Source: Planctomycetota bacterium (GTDB lineage: Bacteria > Planctomycetota > Planctomycetia > Pirellulales > Pirellulaceae). From it: 48,541 bases of DNA. The number at the start of each line of letters is the position of its first letter. Position 1 is the stretch's first letter. The translations under genes were made by a program, and so were the position numbers. The DNA is taken from NCBI GenBank assembly GCA_029259935.1, contig JAJDEH010000002.1, forward strand, positions 1-48,541, in the 5' to 3' direction. A model generated the notes under the pieces. It did no database searches. It saw only the letters and a program-made list of their open reading frames with translations, and was not told the origin of the DNA. Positions 1 to 8,078 of the stretch are shown here, piece by piece.

Positions 1-64
1 GGACAGGCACCGAGTTGTATCCCCTACACCGCCGCGGAAACACAATGAACTCGGAGCCAGTCCC
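1..64. repeat. Imperfect inverted repeat at the window edge
   Basis: GGACAGGCACCGAG at 1-14 is mirrored by CTCGGAGCCAGTCC at 50-63, with about 11 of 14 positions pairing. The two arms enclose a GC-rich centre. It lies downstream of the 3' end of the minus-strand gene ending at 128 and may be a mobile palindromic repeat or a terminator-like hairpin. The element may continue beyond the window. Positions 65-127 show nothing recognisable. Confidence 0.35.
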
Positions 65-127
65 ATTATTGACTCCCGTGGTGAATGATCCAGGTTGATG
101 ATTATTCCCTTCGCCAACCCGATAGCT

Positions 128-646
128 CTATTCTTCGACAACTGGCATCGTGGAACCGGGATCTTGCGGTGGCGCGGGCGGTGGGGGTGGTTGAGGAAGG
201 GGCGGGATGCAGATGTCGCCGGCAAGTTCGAAGCGGTACGGATCGATCCATTCAACGAAACGCGTCAACGGTCCGGTTTGGTGTCCGCCGCGGCCAGCGA
301 TTTCTTCGGTGCCAAAAATGATGCCGCATGACAAAAGAGCGATCATGGCAACGATGGCGGTGACAACACGCGCCAACTGCCGGCGTACGGTCCGCATGCC
401 GATCGGGCAGTCCTTGGTCAATACGGTGCCGTCGGCGCGCCGGTAGAAGTGCACGCACAAGCGGCCTTCGCGATTAAACACCAACGCCTCGGCTTCGTCT
501 CGCGACAAGTTCTCTAGATCGTAAACGTTTAATTCGCATTTGGCGCAATAACGTACACGCTCGTCCCCTTCCATCGAATCCCACGGTACTGGGCAGGGCG
601 AAGCGACGTTGATGATGTCTAGCGATACAGACTTTTCGGATGCCAT
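128..646 (-). CDS. Cys-motif, single-TM anchored hypothetical protein
   Basis: About 172 aa. The ATG at 646 was chosen because GAGGA lies 8 nt upstream; in-frame starts at 673 and 667 would add a few residues. The first ~85 residues hold a conserved Cys pattern (SPCPVPWDSM, then YCAKCELNVYDL, then RLCVHFYRRADG, then KDCPIG). I recall this pattern from small planctomycete and other bacterial proteins of unknown function, and it could bind a metal. A TM segment (VVTAIVAMIALLSCGIIF) follows, then a proline-rich tail with a PPPPP run. It is the last gene of a minus-strand run, 28 bp after a polytopic membrane protein, so the two are probably co-transcribed. The function is unknown. Confidence 0.75.
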   Translation of the reverse strand: MASEKSVSLDIINVASPCPVPWDSMEGDERVRYCAKCELNVYDLENLSRDEAEALVFNREGRLCVHFYRRADGTVLTKDCPIGMRTVRRQLARVVTAIVAMIALLSCGIIFGTEEIAGRGGHQTGPLTRFVEWIDPYRFELAGDICIPPLPQPPPPPAPPQDPGSTMPVVEE

Positions 647-674
647 GATTGTGTCCTCGTTGTTCATCGCCAAG

Positions 675-1496
675 CTACTTTGATTTTAGCATTGGGGAAA
701 GCACCGCGTTCGGTTGGCTCTTCGCTTCCTTGGCCAGCTTTGGCAATTCTCGAGGCGGCCGGACCATTCGAAACCCGCACAGGCGAATGACCATGAAAGA
801 GAGGATGATGATGCCGGCGTGGGTCAACGTCCAGCCCATGAATATCATGCTATCGGATTCATGCCGACTGATATACGCCAAAACTAAACCAACGGCCGTC
901 GCGGCGATTAGAGAACCAACAACCGCGCTCAACAGATTCCTCAGACGCATCATGAGAAAAATTACACACATCGAAACCAACGCAAACAGGACTCCGGCCC
1001 AGCTAAGCCCGAAAGGAGCTTCTTGCTCGCTGAAGAACAGATGGCGGACGAGGCCCATTCCCGTAATGAAAAACGCCGCCACGCCGGTCAGAATCAGCAA
1101 GCCCGAAATGGAAAACTGCAGCATCGGACGCTGCTCGCCCGGCGCTGATTTCGTGATGGAAAACCCCAGCAGCCGAATGCCGATCAACAGGGGAACCAGC
1201 GTGGCAAGATGCGCGACCTGCATCGCCGCCAGGCCGTCCGTGTTCATTGAAGACGCGGCACCGATCAAGAGAGAATCGACCAAAAATGCAAATCGCCAGA
1301 CCCACCTTCGGCACGCCAAGATTCCCCAAGCCAGCAGCAGGGCAACTTGGCCTAGTGAACTCGTTTCAACGAGATACGCCGTAACAACCGATTGCGGGCG
1401 GACATTGAAAGCAAAAACTAATAGCAATCCATGGGCCAGAATGAACAGACCGACGAGCAGGAATTGGGCGAAGGATAAGGCACGCTGAAGTTGCAT
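675..1496 (-). CDS. Polytopic integral membrane protein, function unknown
   Basis: 273 aa, mostly hydrophobic, with about seven or eight predicted TM helices starting at residue 8 (FAQFLLVGLFILAHGLLLVF) and ending near residue 250. Short loops contain Arg/Lys, and the C-terminal tail is basic (MVRPPRELPKLAKEAKSQ). No catalytic motif is recognisable. It lies 35 bp downstream of the PmoA-like gene and just upstream of the Cys-motif gene on the same strand, which suggests one transcript. It could be a sensor or a small-molecule permease, but nothing in the sequence decides this. Confidence 0.7.
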   Translation of the reverse strand: MQLQRALSFAQFLLVGLFILAHGLLLVFAFNVRPQSVVTAYLVETSSLGQVALLLAWGILACRRWVWRFAFLVDSLLIGAASSMNTDGLAAMQVAHLATLVPLLIGIRLLGFSITKSAPGEQRPMLQFSISGLLILTGVAAFFITGMGLVRHLFFSEQEAPFGLSWAGVLFALVSMCVIFLMMRLRNLLSAVVGSLIAATAVGLVLAYISRHESDSMIFMGWTLTHAGIIILSFMVIRLCGFRMVRPPRELPKLAKEAKSQPNAVLSPMLKSK

Positions 1497-1531
1497 GACA
1501 ATATAGATGCAACGGGCGGGTGAAAAATTCC

Positions 1532-2467
1532 CTAGTTGCCTTCGCTATATCGCTGATAGTGGCCGGCAAGATTCTCGCGCTCAGGCACCCCGCCGGCGGT
1601 TATCCGAAACCGATAGCGAAACGTCAGCGACTCGCCGTCCGGAATCTCGGCGACGGTGAACGGGCCAAAGCGGCCATAATCTCGGTAGGCGGACCAGCGG
1701 GCTCCCTTGGGGTTCTTCTGGTGACTCATGTGCTGGGCGGTCCACTGCTGGTCGCCGATGGTGAAGGTAGCGGCGACCCAAGGCAAATCGAGTTGCTTTT
1801 TGGGGTCGATTCCCGCCTCGTGGAACGTGTACTTCGCGGAACCGTTTACCGCGACCTTTTGCGATGGGCGGAATTGAATGCCGGCGTGTTCGGGATCGCC
1901 GTTCAACTTCACGTCGCCATTGACGGCCCGTAACTCGCTGGTGAAATCGATTTCCGCATGAGCGTCGTCGCGGGCTCGCACGCTGTAAGTCCGTTCCTCT
2001 TCGAGCACGATTTCACCTTTTGTTCCAATCCAATGAATGATGCTCTTGATCGACGCGCCTTCGACGGTTGGTTTTGTGTTGAGGAACTTTTGATGCTTCT
2101 GCGTGGTGTTGCGAACATGCCACAAGTCGTGTTTCGCGCCGCCATGTTCCATCTTGCTCCAGCCGATGAAAATGCCTCGGTGGTGCGGATACTTGCCGCC
2201 CGCGCCTTTGGTGAGCGTCGCTTCACCGTCCGGTGCCATTACGTGAGCGAACACTTTGGCCGTGTTGAATTTGATCTCGGGACTCGACGTGTCGTGAGCA
2301 TACATGTAACGCAGGATCGGCTTGCCGGCCGGCGTGACGATTTCGAGATGTTGTCCCTTGCTGTCAACCAGTCGGTAATCGTCGGCAGCCTGAGCGACAT
2401 TGGAAATGAAGGCGACCAAGCCCCAACAGGCGAGGCTGGCGAAAACAGTGCGGGAGCGAATGAGCAT
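1532..2467 (-). CDS. Secreted PmoA-like (DUF6807) protein
   Basis: 311 aa with a Sec signal peptide (MLIRSRTVFASLACWGLVAF, cleavage near AQA-AD at about residue 28). The mature part matches the 'methane oxygenase PmoA' family (DUF6807), recognised by KYPHHRGIFIGW, by the HDLWHVRNT stretch, and by a C-terminal FRYRFRIT strand. Despite the family name, these proteins are abundant secreted planctomycete proteins of unknown activity, often near sugar oxidoreductases, and nothing here indicates methane oxidation. It follows a Tat-exported Gfo/Idh/MocA protein on the same strand with a 108-bp gap, which fits a role in carbohydrate breakdown outside the cytoplasm. The family call is fairly sure; the function is inferred. 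Confidence 0.85.
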   Translation of the reverse strand: MLIRSRTVFASLACWGLVAFISNVAQAADDYRLVDSKGQHLEIVTPAGKPILRYMYAHDTSSPEIKFNTAKVFAHVMAPDGEATLTKGAGGKYPHHRGIFIGWSKMEHGGAKHDLWHVRNTTQKHQKFLNTKPTVEGASIKSIIHWIGTKGEIVLEEERTYSVRARDDAHAEIDFTSELRAVNGDVKLNGDPEHAGIQFRPSQKVAVNGSAKYTFHEAGIDPKKQLDLPWVAATFTIGDQQWTAQHMSHQKNPKGARWSAYRDYGRFGPFTVAEIPDGESLTFRYRFRITAGGVPERENLAGHYQRYSEGN

Positions 2468-2575
2468 GATGACTCCTGAAACGGCACTTTGGCCGCAATG
2501 GTAAGTTGGCTTATTGGTTCAAGCTGCGGCACTGGCAGAGCCAGTGGCACACGAAATTGGTCGAAGCCTCGGGCG

Positions 2576-3862
2576 CTAAATCTCCCAGCCTTTGCGATAT
2601 TCTTCGCGCAGCAATGCTTGTGCTTTTGGGTTGCCGACCGCTTTGAGGATCTGCGCATCCCAAGCAAAGTTGCCCGCGCGAAAGGCTACGTTGCCTAGCA
2701 GGACCGTCTCCGCCAGCGGACCGGAGTAATCGAAGTTACACGTCGCCGGGTCCTCGCCCTTGCAGGCTTGAATCCATTCCTTGTGGAAGCCGGGCGAATC
2801 GGGAATGAATCGCTCGGGCGCTTTGTAGTCGGCGAATTTTTCTTCCGGCAATAACTTCAAGCCACCGAAGCCGCACAGCAACATGCCTTCCTTGCCAATG
2901 AACAACGTGTTGTTGCCTTTGCCGGAAAGGCTTTTCTCTTTGAGAATCTCCGGCGTGCCGTGATACCAGTGCAAAGCGACGGAAGGTTGGTCGCCGCGCG
3001 AGGCGAAGCGATAAGTTGCGTGCATCGATTTGGGAGTTCGTGCCTTATCGACTTGCGGTCCCTTGGCGGCCACGTGTACTGGATACTTCAAATCCAAAGC
3101 CCAGAAGGGAATGTCCAAAATATGGCAGCCCCAATTGCCCGTCTCGCCGGTGCCGTAATCCCACCAAAAGCGCCAGCCGTAAGGACAGAACGACGGATGG
3201 TAAGGACGATGCTTGGCGGGACCGACCCACAGGTCGTAGTCCAAATTCGCGGGAACCATCGGCCGATCGCTGGGCATATTGGGCATGCCTCGGCTGCCGC
3301 CGATCCAGCTATGCACTTCGGTGACCGGACCAATCGCGCCGCTCTTCACCAACTCGACCACCCGGTGCATGTTGGTCATCGCATGTCGCTGCGCTCCGAG
3401 TTGCGTGGCGAGATTTTTCTTCTTGGCCAAATCGGTAAGCGTGCGAGTTTCCCACACGTTGTGGGCCAGCGGCTTTTCGAGATACAAGTGCAGGCCCATT
3501 TCGAGCGCGGCGTACGAAGGATGAAAGTGCGTGTGGTCGGGCGTGCTGATGACGACGGCGTCGAGCTTGCTGCCCACCGCGTCGAACATCTTGCGGTAGT
3601 CGCGAAATCTTTGCACCTTGGGGAATTTTTTGTAGGTTCCGCCCGCCCGTTTTTCGTCGACATCGACGAAGGCGACTAGGTTTTGACTCGACAAGCCGCC
3701 CACATTGGCCGAGCCACGACCGCCGACGCCAATGCAAGCGATATTGAGTTTCTCATTGGGGCTGTCGGCGCGGACACGACTTGGTGCCGAGGAAACGAAC
3801 GCGCCGGTCGCGGCCAGCGCCGAGCCTTGCAAAATCTGACGTCGGGTGAGCTTGGTGGTCAT
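2576..3862 (-). CDS. Tat-exported Gfo/Idh/MocA family oxidoreductase
   Basis: 428 aa. The N-terminus carries a twin-arginine signal (TRRQILQGSALAATG, Arg7-Arg8) ending near residue 32. A Rossmann nucleotide-binding motif follows (IACIGVGGRGSANV, residues 41-54), then STPDHTH (106-112) and the family EKP motif (LYLEKPLA, Glu129-Lys130-Pro131), whose Lys is usually catalytic. Members oxidise or reduce sugars and related alcohols using NAD(P) that folds into the protein before Tat export. The large C-terminal domain (WWDYGTGETGNWGCHILD) is typical of the secreted planctomycete subgroup. It is upstream of the PmoA-like gene and probably in one operon with it. The substrate is not deducible. Confidence 0.92.
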   Translation of the reverse strand: MTTKLTRRQILQGSALAATGAFVSSAPSRVRADSPNEKLNIACIGVGGRGSANVGGLSSQNLVAFVDVDEKRAGGTYKKFPKVQRFRDYRKMFDAVGSKLDAVVISTPDHTHFHPSYAALEMGLHLYLEKPLAHNVWETRTLTDLAKKKNLATQLGAQRHAMTNMHRVVELVKSGAIGPVTEVHSWIGGSRGMPNMPSDRPMVPANLDYDLWVGPAKHRPYHPSFCPYGWRFWWDYGTGETGNWGCHILDIPFWALDLKYPVHVAAKGPQVDKARTPKSMHATYRFASRGDQPSVALHWYHGTPEILKEKSLSGKGNNTLFIGKEGMLLCGFGGLKLLPEEKFADYKAPERFIPDSPGFHKEWIQACKGEDPATCNFDYSGPLAETVLLGNVAFRAGNFAWDAQILKAVGNPKAQALLREEYRKGWEI

Positions 3863-4212
3863 GAGGCTACCTCTGATTTGTGAAGCGATTGCATTGAGTT
3901 ATTATGGTTGTATTGGGCGCGGCGAGCCAGAGGATGTGTTGGCTCTTGGCAGCCTAAGGGCCTAATATGCCACGGTTGAAGAACATAGGAGTGCCTCCCG
4001 TGGACCCGGCCTTGCCCCAGTTTTGAGCAGCGAGGGATGCTGGACAGCACGCTGGTTGTCTGGCTGACCGATTTTGGCCGCCCGCCAAAAATCAACTCGT
4101 CCAGCGGCCACCACCACTGGGCATCGTCCGGATTCGCCATCATGGCCGCAGCCGGCGTGCCAGGGGGCACCAGGGGGCCACGTGCTGGGCCAGCCTCTTA
4201 TCGCTCTCCGCC
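3863..4212. other. 350-bp intergenic stretch without a confident gene
   Basis: This lies between the minus-strand C-N hydrolase (ending 4213) and the oxidoreductase (starting 3862). Open frames exist on the minus strand, but they lack a convincing start and any recognisable motif. Short G-rich direct repeats (CCAGGGGG twice near 4158-4178) were noticed. It may be leader sequence or decayed DNA. Confidence 0.4.
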
Positions 4213-5055
4213 TTAACCTTGACGCGCGTATTCCTCTTGCTGAACCGTGTCCGAGAACAACACCTTCGCGCAGCCGTCGGTGTCGAATTTGAACATGGCT
4301 TGCGTCGCCAAACTGATGTCCAGATCGGCGACCAGCAGTTCTTCGCTTTTTAACGCCGCTTGCGCGTGAAGGCGTCCATCGGGAGCGACGATCATCGAAC
4401 TGCAATTTTGGTGTTGTGGGTGGCAGATGTTGCACGAGGCGAACCAAATGGTGTTTTCGGCCGCACGGGTCACGATCATCGCGTGATGGATCGGAATCTT
4501 CCAGTCGTTGGGCCGAGTGGTGTTGTTTTGCGGATGGAAGACAAGCTGGGCTCCTTGGCGGACGCATTCGCGGGTCGTCTCGGCAAAACGGAATCCTTCA
4601 AAACAAATCACGACGCCCACTTTGACGCCGCACAATTCAAACGTCTCGAACGTGCTTCCCGGAGAATAGGCGACGGCGTCCAGCGGCGTTAACCGTGTTT
4701 TATGATGCACGCCCAGAATCTCGCCTCGCTCGGAAATGACCAGCGCCGAGTTGTAAGGCTTTCCCGCAATGGGATCGGATTCGAGCGGAATCTCTGTACC
4801 CAACACGCAGGCGATGCCAAGTTCGCCACAGCGGGCGGCGACTCGTTGATGCAAATCGTCAAGACGTTGGGGCTCGACCGGTGCCTCGGGCGTGGCGATG
4901 TCGACCCGATATCCCACGGTCTGCGTTTCCGGAAAGCAAACGATTTGGGCCGTTGCATCGGCGGCACGATCCAAGAAGTCAAAAATCTTGCTTGCGTTGA
5001 CATCGAAGTCGGCGGTTTGATGGCATTGAGCCAATGCGATGCGAAGTGATGGCAT
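4213..5055 (-). CDS. Carbon-nitrogen hydrolase (nitrilase superfamily)
   Basis: 280 aa, the usual size for a single-domain cytoplasmic C-N hydrolase; no signal peptide. The three catalytic residues are visible: Glu43 in CFPETQTVGY, Lys119 in GVHHKTRLTP and Cys151 in GVVICFEGFRF. The family hydrolyses amides, carbamoyl groups or nitriles through a Cys thiolester. The residues after the catalytic Cys do not identify a specific amidase. It is the first gene of the leftmost minus-strand run and is divergent from the beta-propeller gene starting at 5212, so promoters for both directions probably lie in 5056-5211. Confidence 0.9.
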   Translation of the reverse strand: MPSLRIALAQCHQTADFDVNASKIFDFLDRAADATAQIVCFPETQTVGYRVDIATPEAPVEPQRLDDLHQRVAARCGELGIACVLGTEIPLESDPIAGKPYNSALVISERGEILGVHHKTRLTPLDAVAYSPGSTFETFELCGVKVGVVICFEGFRFAETTRECVRQGAQLVFHPQNNTTRPNDWKIPIHHAMIVTRAAENTIWFASCNICHPQHQNCSSMIVAPDGRLHAQAALKSEELLVADLDISLATQAMFKFDTDGCAKVLFSDTVQQEEYARQG

Positions 5056-5211
5056 GTCGTTACTCGTAGGCGAAAGAAGATGCGAGAATCTGCTGGATTT
5101 CGCTCGCGGCCATGGTTATCTTACGGGAGTGTTCCTCGCATGGACACATCCCGCCAACCTTGCCACCCGCCTCATACACTGACGGACTCTACCGCGATCA
5201 GGAGGAAACTG

Positions 5212-6510
5212 ATGAAGACCTGTATCTTGTGCCTCGCGTTGTTTCTGCTTCCCGCCCAACTCGCCTTTGCGGCCGACAAATCAGATGCGCCGCGCCAATG
5301 GCTCGGCGCAACCGCCTATGCGATTCCCAAATGGACGGCACCCGAAGGCGAAGGTTATTTTTCGATTATTTCCGGCCACAACGGCCGTTTGTACATCGGC
5401 ACGCACGCCAACGCCGTGAACGCTTGGCTGGTCGAGTTTAACCCGAAGACCACCAAGATGGATGTCGTTGTCGACGCGCACAAAGCGATCGGCACCGATC
5501 TGAAGGGTTTTGGCGCCCAATCAAAAATCCACACCCGCAACAATGTCGGGGCCAGCGGCAAGATCTACTTTGGCACCAAGCAGGGCTACCCTGCCAAAGG
5601 CGAAGTTCGGGAAGATTATCCGGGCGGTTATCCAATGGTCTACGATCCTAAGACCGGCGAGACCAAAGTCTATCCCATCCCCGTAGCGCACCATGGAATC
5701 AACAGCATCACGCCCGACGAATCGCGCGGCGTGGCCTACGTGTCGACCTGTTCCGACCATCGTCCCGGCCCCGGCGAGAACGCGGAGTTTCTGGTCCTCG
5801 ATCTGAAGACGGAAAAATATCGCTCGCTGATCGACACCGAGCATTTTTATGGTTTCATCGTGGTCGACTACAAAGGCCGGGCCTACCATCCGATTTTCGG
5901 CGGCGATATTGCTCGCTTCGATCCCGACACGAAAAAGCTCGAACGACTCACGCAAACGATCGACGGCAAACCGCCGACGAAAGAGACCCGGCTGGCTCTG
6001 ACGCCCAAACCCGACCCGATCAACTGGGACATTTCGCCCGATCGGAAAACACTGTACGCGCAGCCGATGAGTGGGAATACGCTGTTCGCCTATGACTTGA
6101 CGGCCGAGGGCGATGTGTTGAAGGGCCGCTCCGTGGGGACCTTGGTACCCGGCGCGAAGAGTACCGATTGCCGCGCGATGTGCGTCGGTGCATCTGGAAC
6201 CGTGTGGGTCGCCGTTACCGAGCGGATTGATAAGGGCATCAAGTTGCTTCATATGGTGAGTTATCGTCCGGGCGACAAAGGGCCAACCGACCACGGACCG
6301 GTCGCGATCGAGAATCCGGACTTCACCAAGCTGACCGACGAAAATGGCAAGACGTTGCCGTTTCATGGCGGGATTATTACCATGCCCGATGGCAAGGTCA
6401 CCACCAAAGCCGTCATCCTTGGCGTCTGCGAAGGCCAGGACGATGCCGTTTATGTTCTTGCTCTGGTGCCGTACACACTATTGCGCATTCCCATCGCGCA
6501 ACTGAAATAG
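5212..6510 (+). CDS. Secreted beta-propeller-like (SMP-30/Vgb-like) protein, paralogue 1
   Basis: 432 aa. The ATG at 5212 was chosen because a strong AGGAGGA lies about 5 nt upstream and the protein then begins with a clean Sec signal (MKTCILCLALFLLPAQLAFA, cleavage at AFA-AD). The mature chain has repeated short motifs typical of propeller blades: GHNGRLYIGTH, GKIYFGTKQGYP, ARFDPDTKKLERL and SPDRKTLYAQPM. No enzyme motif was found. The next gene is a paralogue with the same theme (conversion of a cumulative quantity into 'FDPDTKK'/'YDPDKKS' blades), 11 bp downstream, so both are probably co-expressed. It may bind or hydrolyse lactones or sugars in the periplasm; this is inference from fold only. 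Confidence 0.8.
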   Translation: MKTCILCLALFLLPAQLAFAADKSDAPRQWLGATAYAIPKWTAPEGEGYFSIISGHNGRLYIGTHANAVNAWLVEFNPKTTKMDVVVDAHKAIGTDLKGFGAQSKIHTRNNVGASGKIYFGTKQGYPAKGEVREDYPGGYPMVYDPKTGETKVYPIPVAHHGINSITPDESRGVAYVSTCSDHRPGPGENAEFLVLDLKTEKYRSLIDTEHFYGFIVVDYKGRAYHPIFGGDIARFDPDTKKLERLTQTIDGKPPTKETRLALTPKPDPINWDISPDRKTLYAQPMSGNTLFAYDLTAEGDVLKGRSVGTLVPGAKSTDCRAMCVGASGTVWVAVTERIDKGIKLLHMVSYRPGDKGPTDHGPVAIENPDFTKLTDENGKTLPFHGGIITMPDGKVTTKAVILGVCEGQDDAVYVLALVPYTLLRIPIAQLK

Positions 6511-6521
6511 AAGGATCGCCC

Positions 6522-8078
6522 ATGACAAGCTCAGCGCCGCGTATCCTTGGTAGCTCGTGTAGGCCGGATCAAGCGAAGCGCCGCTCCGGCATTCCTAAGT
6601 TCTCCATGAAGATACAGATGCCGGAACATCGTCGCTTCGCTCCTCGGTCCGGCCTACGACTCGTGTTTCAACCGGCTCTTAGGTGCGGAGTGCTCATCGC
6701 GCTGGTCCTAGGCGTGGCCGCAGGCGACACTCAAGCTCAAAAGAAAAAGGCCAAGGCCAAACCGGCAAAGCCAAAGGTCATTCGCGACGAAGATCTTCCC
6801 TACCCGCCCACTTTGCCCGGCGGCAAGTCGATCGTCAGCGACACCTCGCCGAAGTTTCTCCATCCCAGCGGACCGTTGAGAGCCGAGGTGGCGATCGCCA
6901 AGACGCCGCCGACCATCGATTTCGTGTTCTATCCCCAGCAGAATTACCCCGGCAAGCCGTGGTCGAATTGGGGCGACGGCGTAGTGGCCGATGGCAAGTA
7001 TTATTCGGCAATTGGCGATCACTACGCCATTGGTCGCGGCGAAGCGCGGCACGGAACCGGTACGGCTTTCGTTTACGAGTACGATCCCGATAAGAAGTCG
7101 CTACGATCGCTGGTGGACGTTACCAAGCTGCTGGACTTGCCGGCCGGACACTACACGCCGGGCAAGATTCACAGCCGAGTCGACATGGGCAGCGACGGCT
7201 GGCTGTATTACGCCACGCATCGCGGATCGCCACGAGCGGCCAATGACGCCAACCACTACAAGGGCGATTGGATCTTTCGCACCGACCCCAAGACGGGTAA
7301 ATCCGAAGTGGTCGTTCACGCGCCCGTTCCTAAACACAGCATCCCCAACAGTGTATTGGATCCGGACCGCTTGATCTTTTACGGAGGGACGGCGGCGGGC
7401 CCGGACGCGGCGGACCAAGAGATTCAGTTTTTTGCCTACGACCTGAAAAAGCGAAAACTGTTGTACTCCGGTCCTGGCGGGCCGGCGCGGTACATGATTC
7501 TAGCCCGCTCGACGGGACGCGTTTACTACGTGCCTGGCAACGCCGACGGCCAGTTGATGCGTTACGACCCGGCGGCCAACAAACCTCCCCAGCCGATCGA
7601 TGCCACGATTGGCGTTCGTGCGGCCAGCGAGGAAACCGAAGATGGCTTTGTCTACACGGTCTCGACCGGCCAGCGGTCGGCCGATGCCACGATTTGGCGC
7701 TTCAACACCAAGACCGAGAAGGTGGACAAGATCGGCACGGCCGGCGTCGGCTCCAGTGCCTATGTCGCTTCGTTGGATGTCGACGCCACGGGCCGTTTTC
7801 TGTACTACGTCCCCGGAGCGCACGGCGGCGGCTATCGCGATGGTTCGCCCGTCGTTCAGTTCGATGTGAAATCAGGCCGGAAGAAGATCATCGCTTGGCT
7901 GCACCCGTTCTACGAAGAAAAGTACGGATTCATTCCGAAGGGCACGTACAGCACCGCACTGTCGCCCACGGGTGACAAGCTGTACATCACTTGGAATGTC
8001 AGTCGCGGGACTCGGGCGTGGGACTGTTGTGGCTTGACGGTGGTGCACATTCCGCAGTCGGAGCGCCAGTCGCGCTGA
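6522..8078 (+). CDS. Secreted beta-propeller-like protein, paralogue 2, with a palindromic repeat inside its N-terminus
   Basis: 518 aa from the ATG at 6522, preceded by AAGGAT at a good distance and 11 bp after the upstream paralogue. Residues 13-45 are encoded by a 99-bp palindromic element (6559-6657) that keeps the frame open. The hydrophobic signal segment (CGVLIALVLGVAAG) begins only around residue 54, giving an unusually long basic n-region. An internal ATG at 6606 could restore a shorter leader. The mature part carries blade motifs (FVYEYDPDKKSLRSL, DGWLYYATHRGSP, GRVYYVPGNADG, GRFLYYVPGAHGGG) like its neighbour. Its last 80 bp overlap the 3' end of the convergent hemY gene. The biochemical role is unknown. 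Confidence 0.78.
   Translation: MTSSAPRILGSSCRPDQAKRRSGIPKFSMKIQMPEHRRFAPRSGLRLVFQPALRCGVLIALVLGVAAGDTQAQKKKAKAKPAKPKVIRDEDLPYPPTLPGGKSIVSDTSPKFLHPSGPLRAEVAIAKTPPTIDFVFYPQQNYPGKPWSNWGDGVVADGKYYSAIGDHYAIGRGEARHGTGTAFVYEYDPDKKSLRSLVDVTKLLDLPAGHYTPGKIHSRVDMGSDGWLYYATHRGSPRAANDANHYKGDWIFRTDPKTGKSEVVVHAPVPKHSIPNSVLDPDRLIFYGGTAAGPDAADQEIQFFAYDLKKRKLLYSGPGGPARYMILARSTGRVYYVPGNADGQLMRYDPAANKPPQPIDATIGVRAASEETEDGFVYTVSTGQRSADATIWRFNTKTEKVDKIGTAGVGSSAYVASLDVDATGRFLYYVPGAHGGGYRDGSPVVQFDVKSGRKKIIAWLHPFYEEKYGFIPKGTYSTALSPTGDKLYITWNVSRGTRAWDCCGLTVVHIPQSERQSR
6559..6657 (+). repeat. 99-bp palindromic repeat element, copy A
   Basis: The termini are GTAGGCCGGATCAAGCGAAG and CGCTCCTCGGTCCGGCCTAC. Each half can fold into its own hairpin (GCCGGA...TCCGGC), and the outer ends pair with each other. 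A second copy lies at 9518-9615 in reverse orientation, with nearly identical outer arms (one mismatch per arm) and a divergent centre. The structure resembles REP/BIME-type or MITE-like elements. It sits inside the coding region of the beta-propeller gene. Confidence 0.88.

Noticed and set aside
1532..2467. Methane monooxygenase subunit
   Set aside because: The PmoA family name of DUF6807 is misleading; the protein is soluble after signal cleavage and has none of the TM helices of real PmoA.
3962..4567. 201-codon minus-strand frame in and beside the 3863-4212 gap
   Set aside because: Most of it overlaps the C-N hydrolase in another frame, and the composition is Arg/Pro-rich as expected for a shadow frame.
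5521..6366. Minus-strand open frame of ~281 codons opposite the first beta-propeller gene
   Set aside because: Low-complexity translation without motifs; the sense frame has a good ribosome site and signal peptide.
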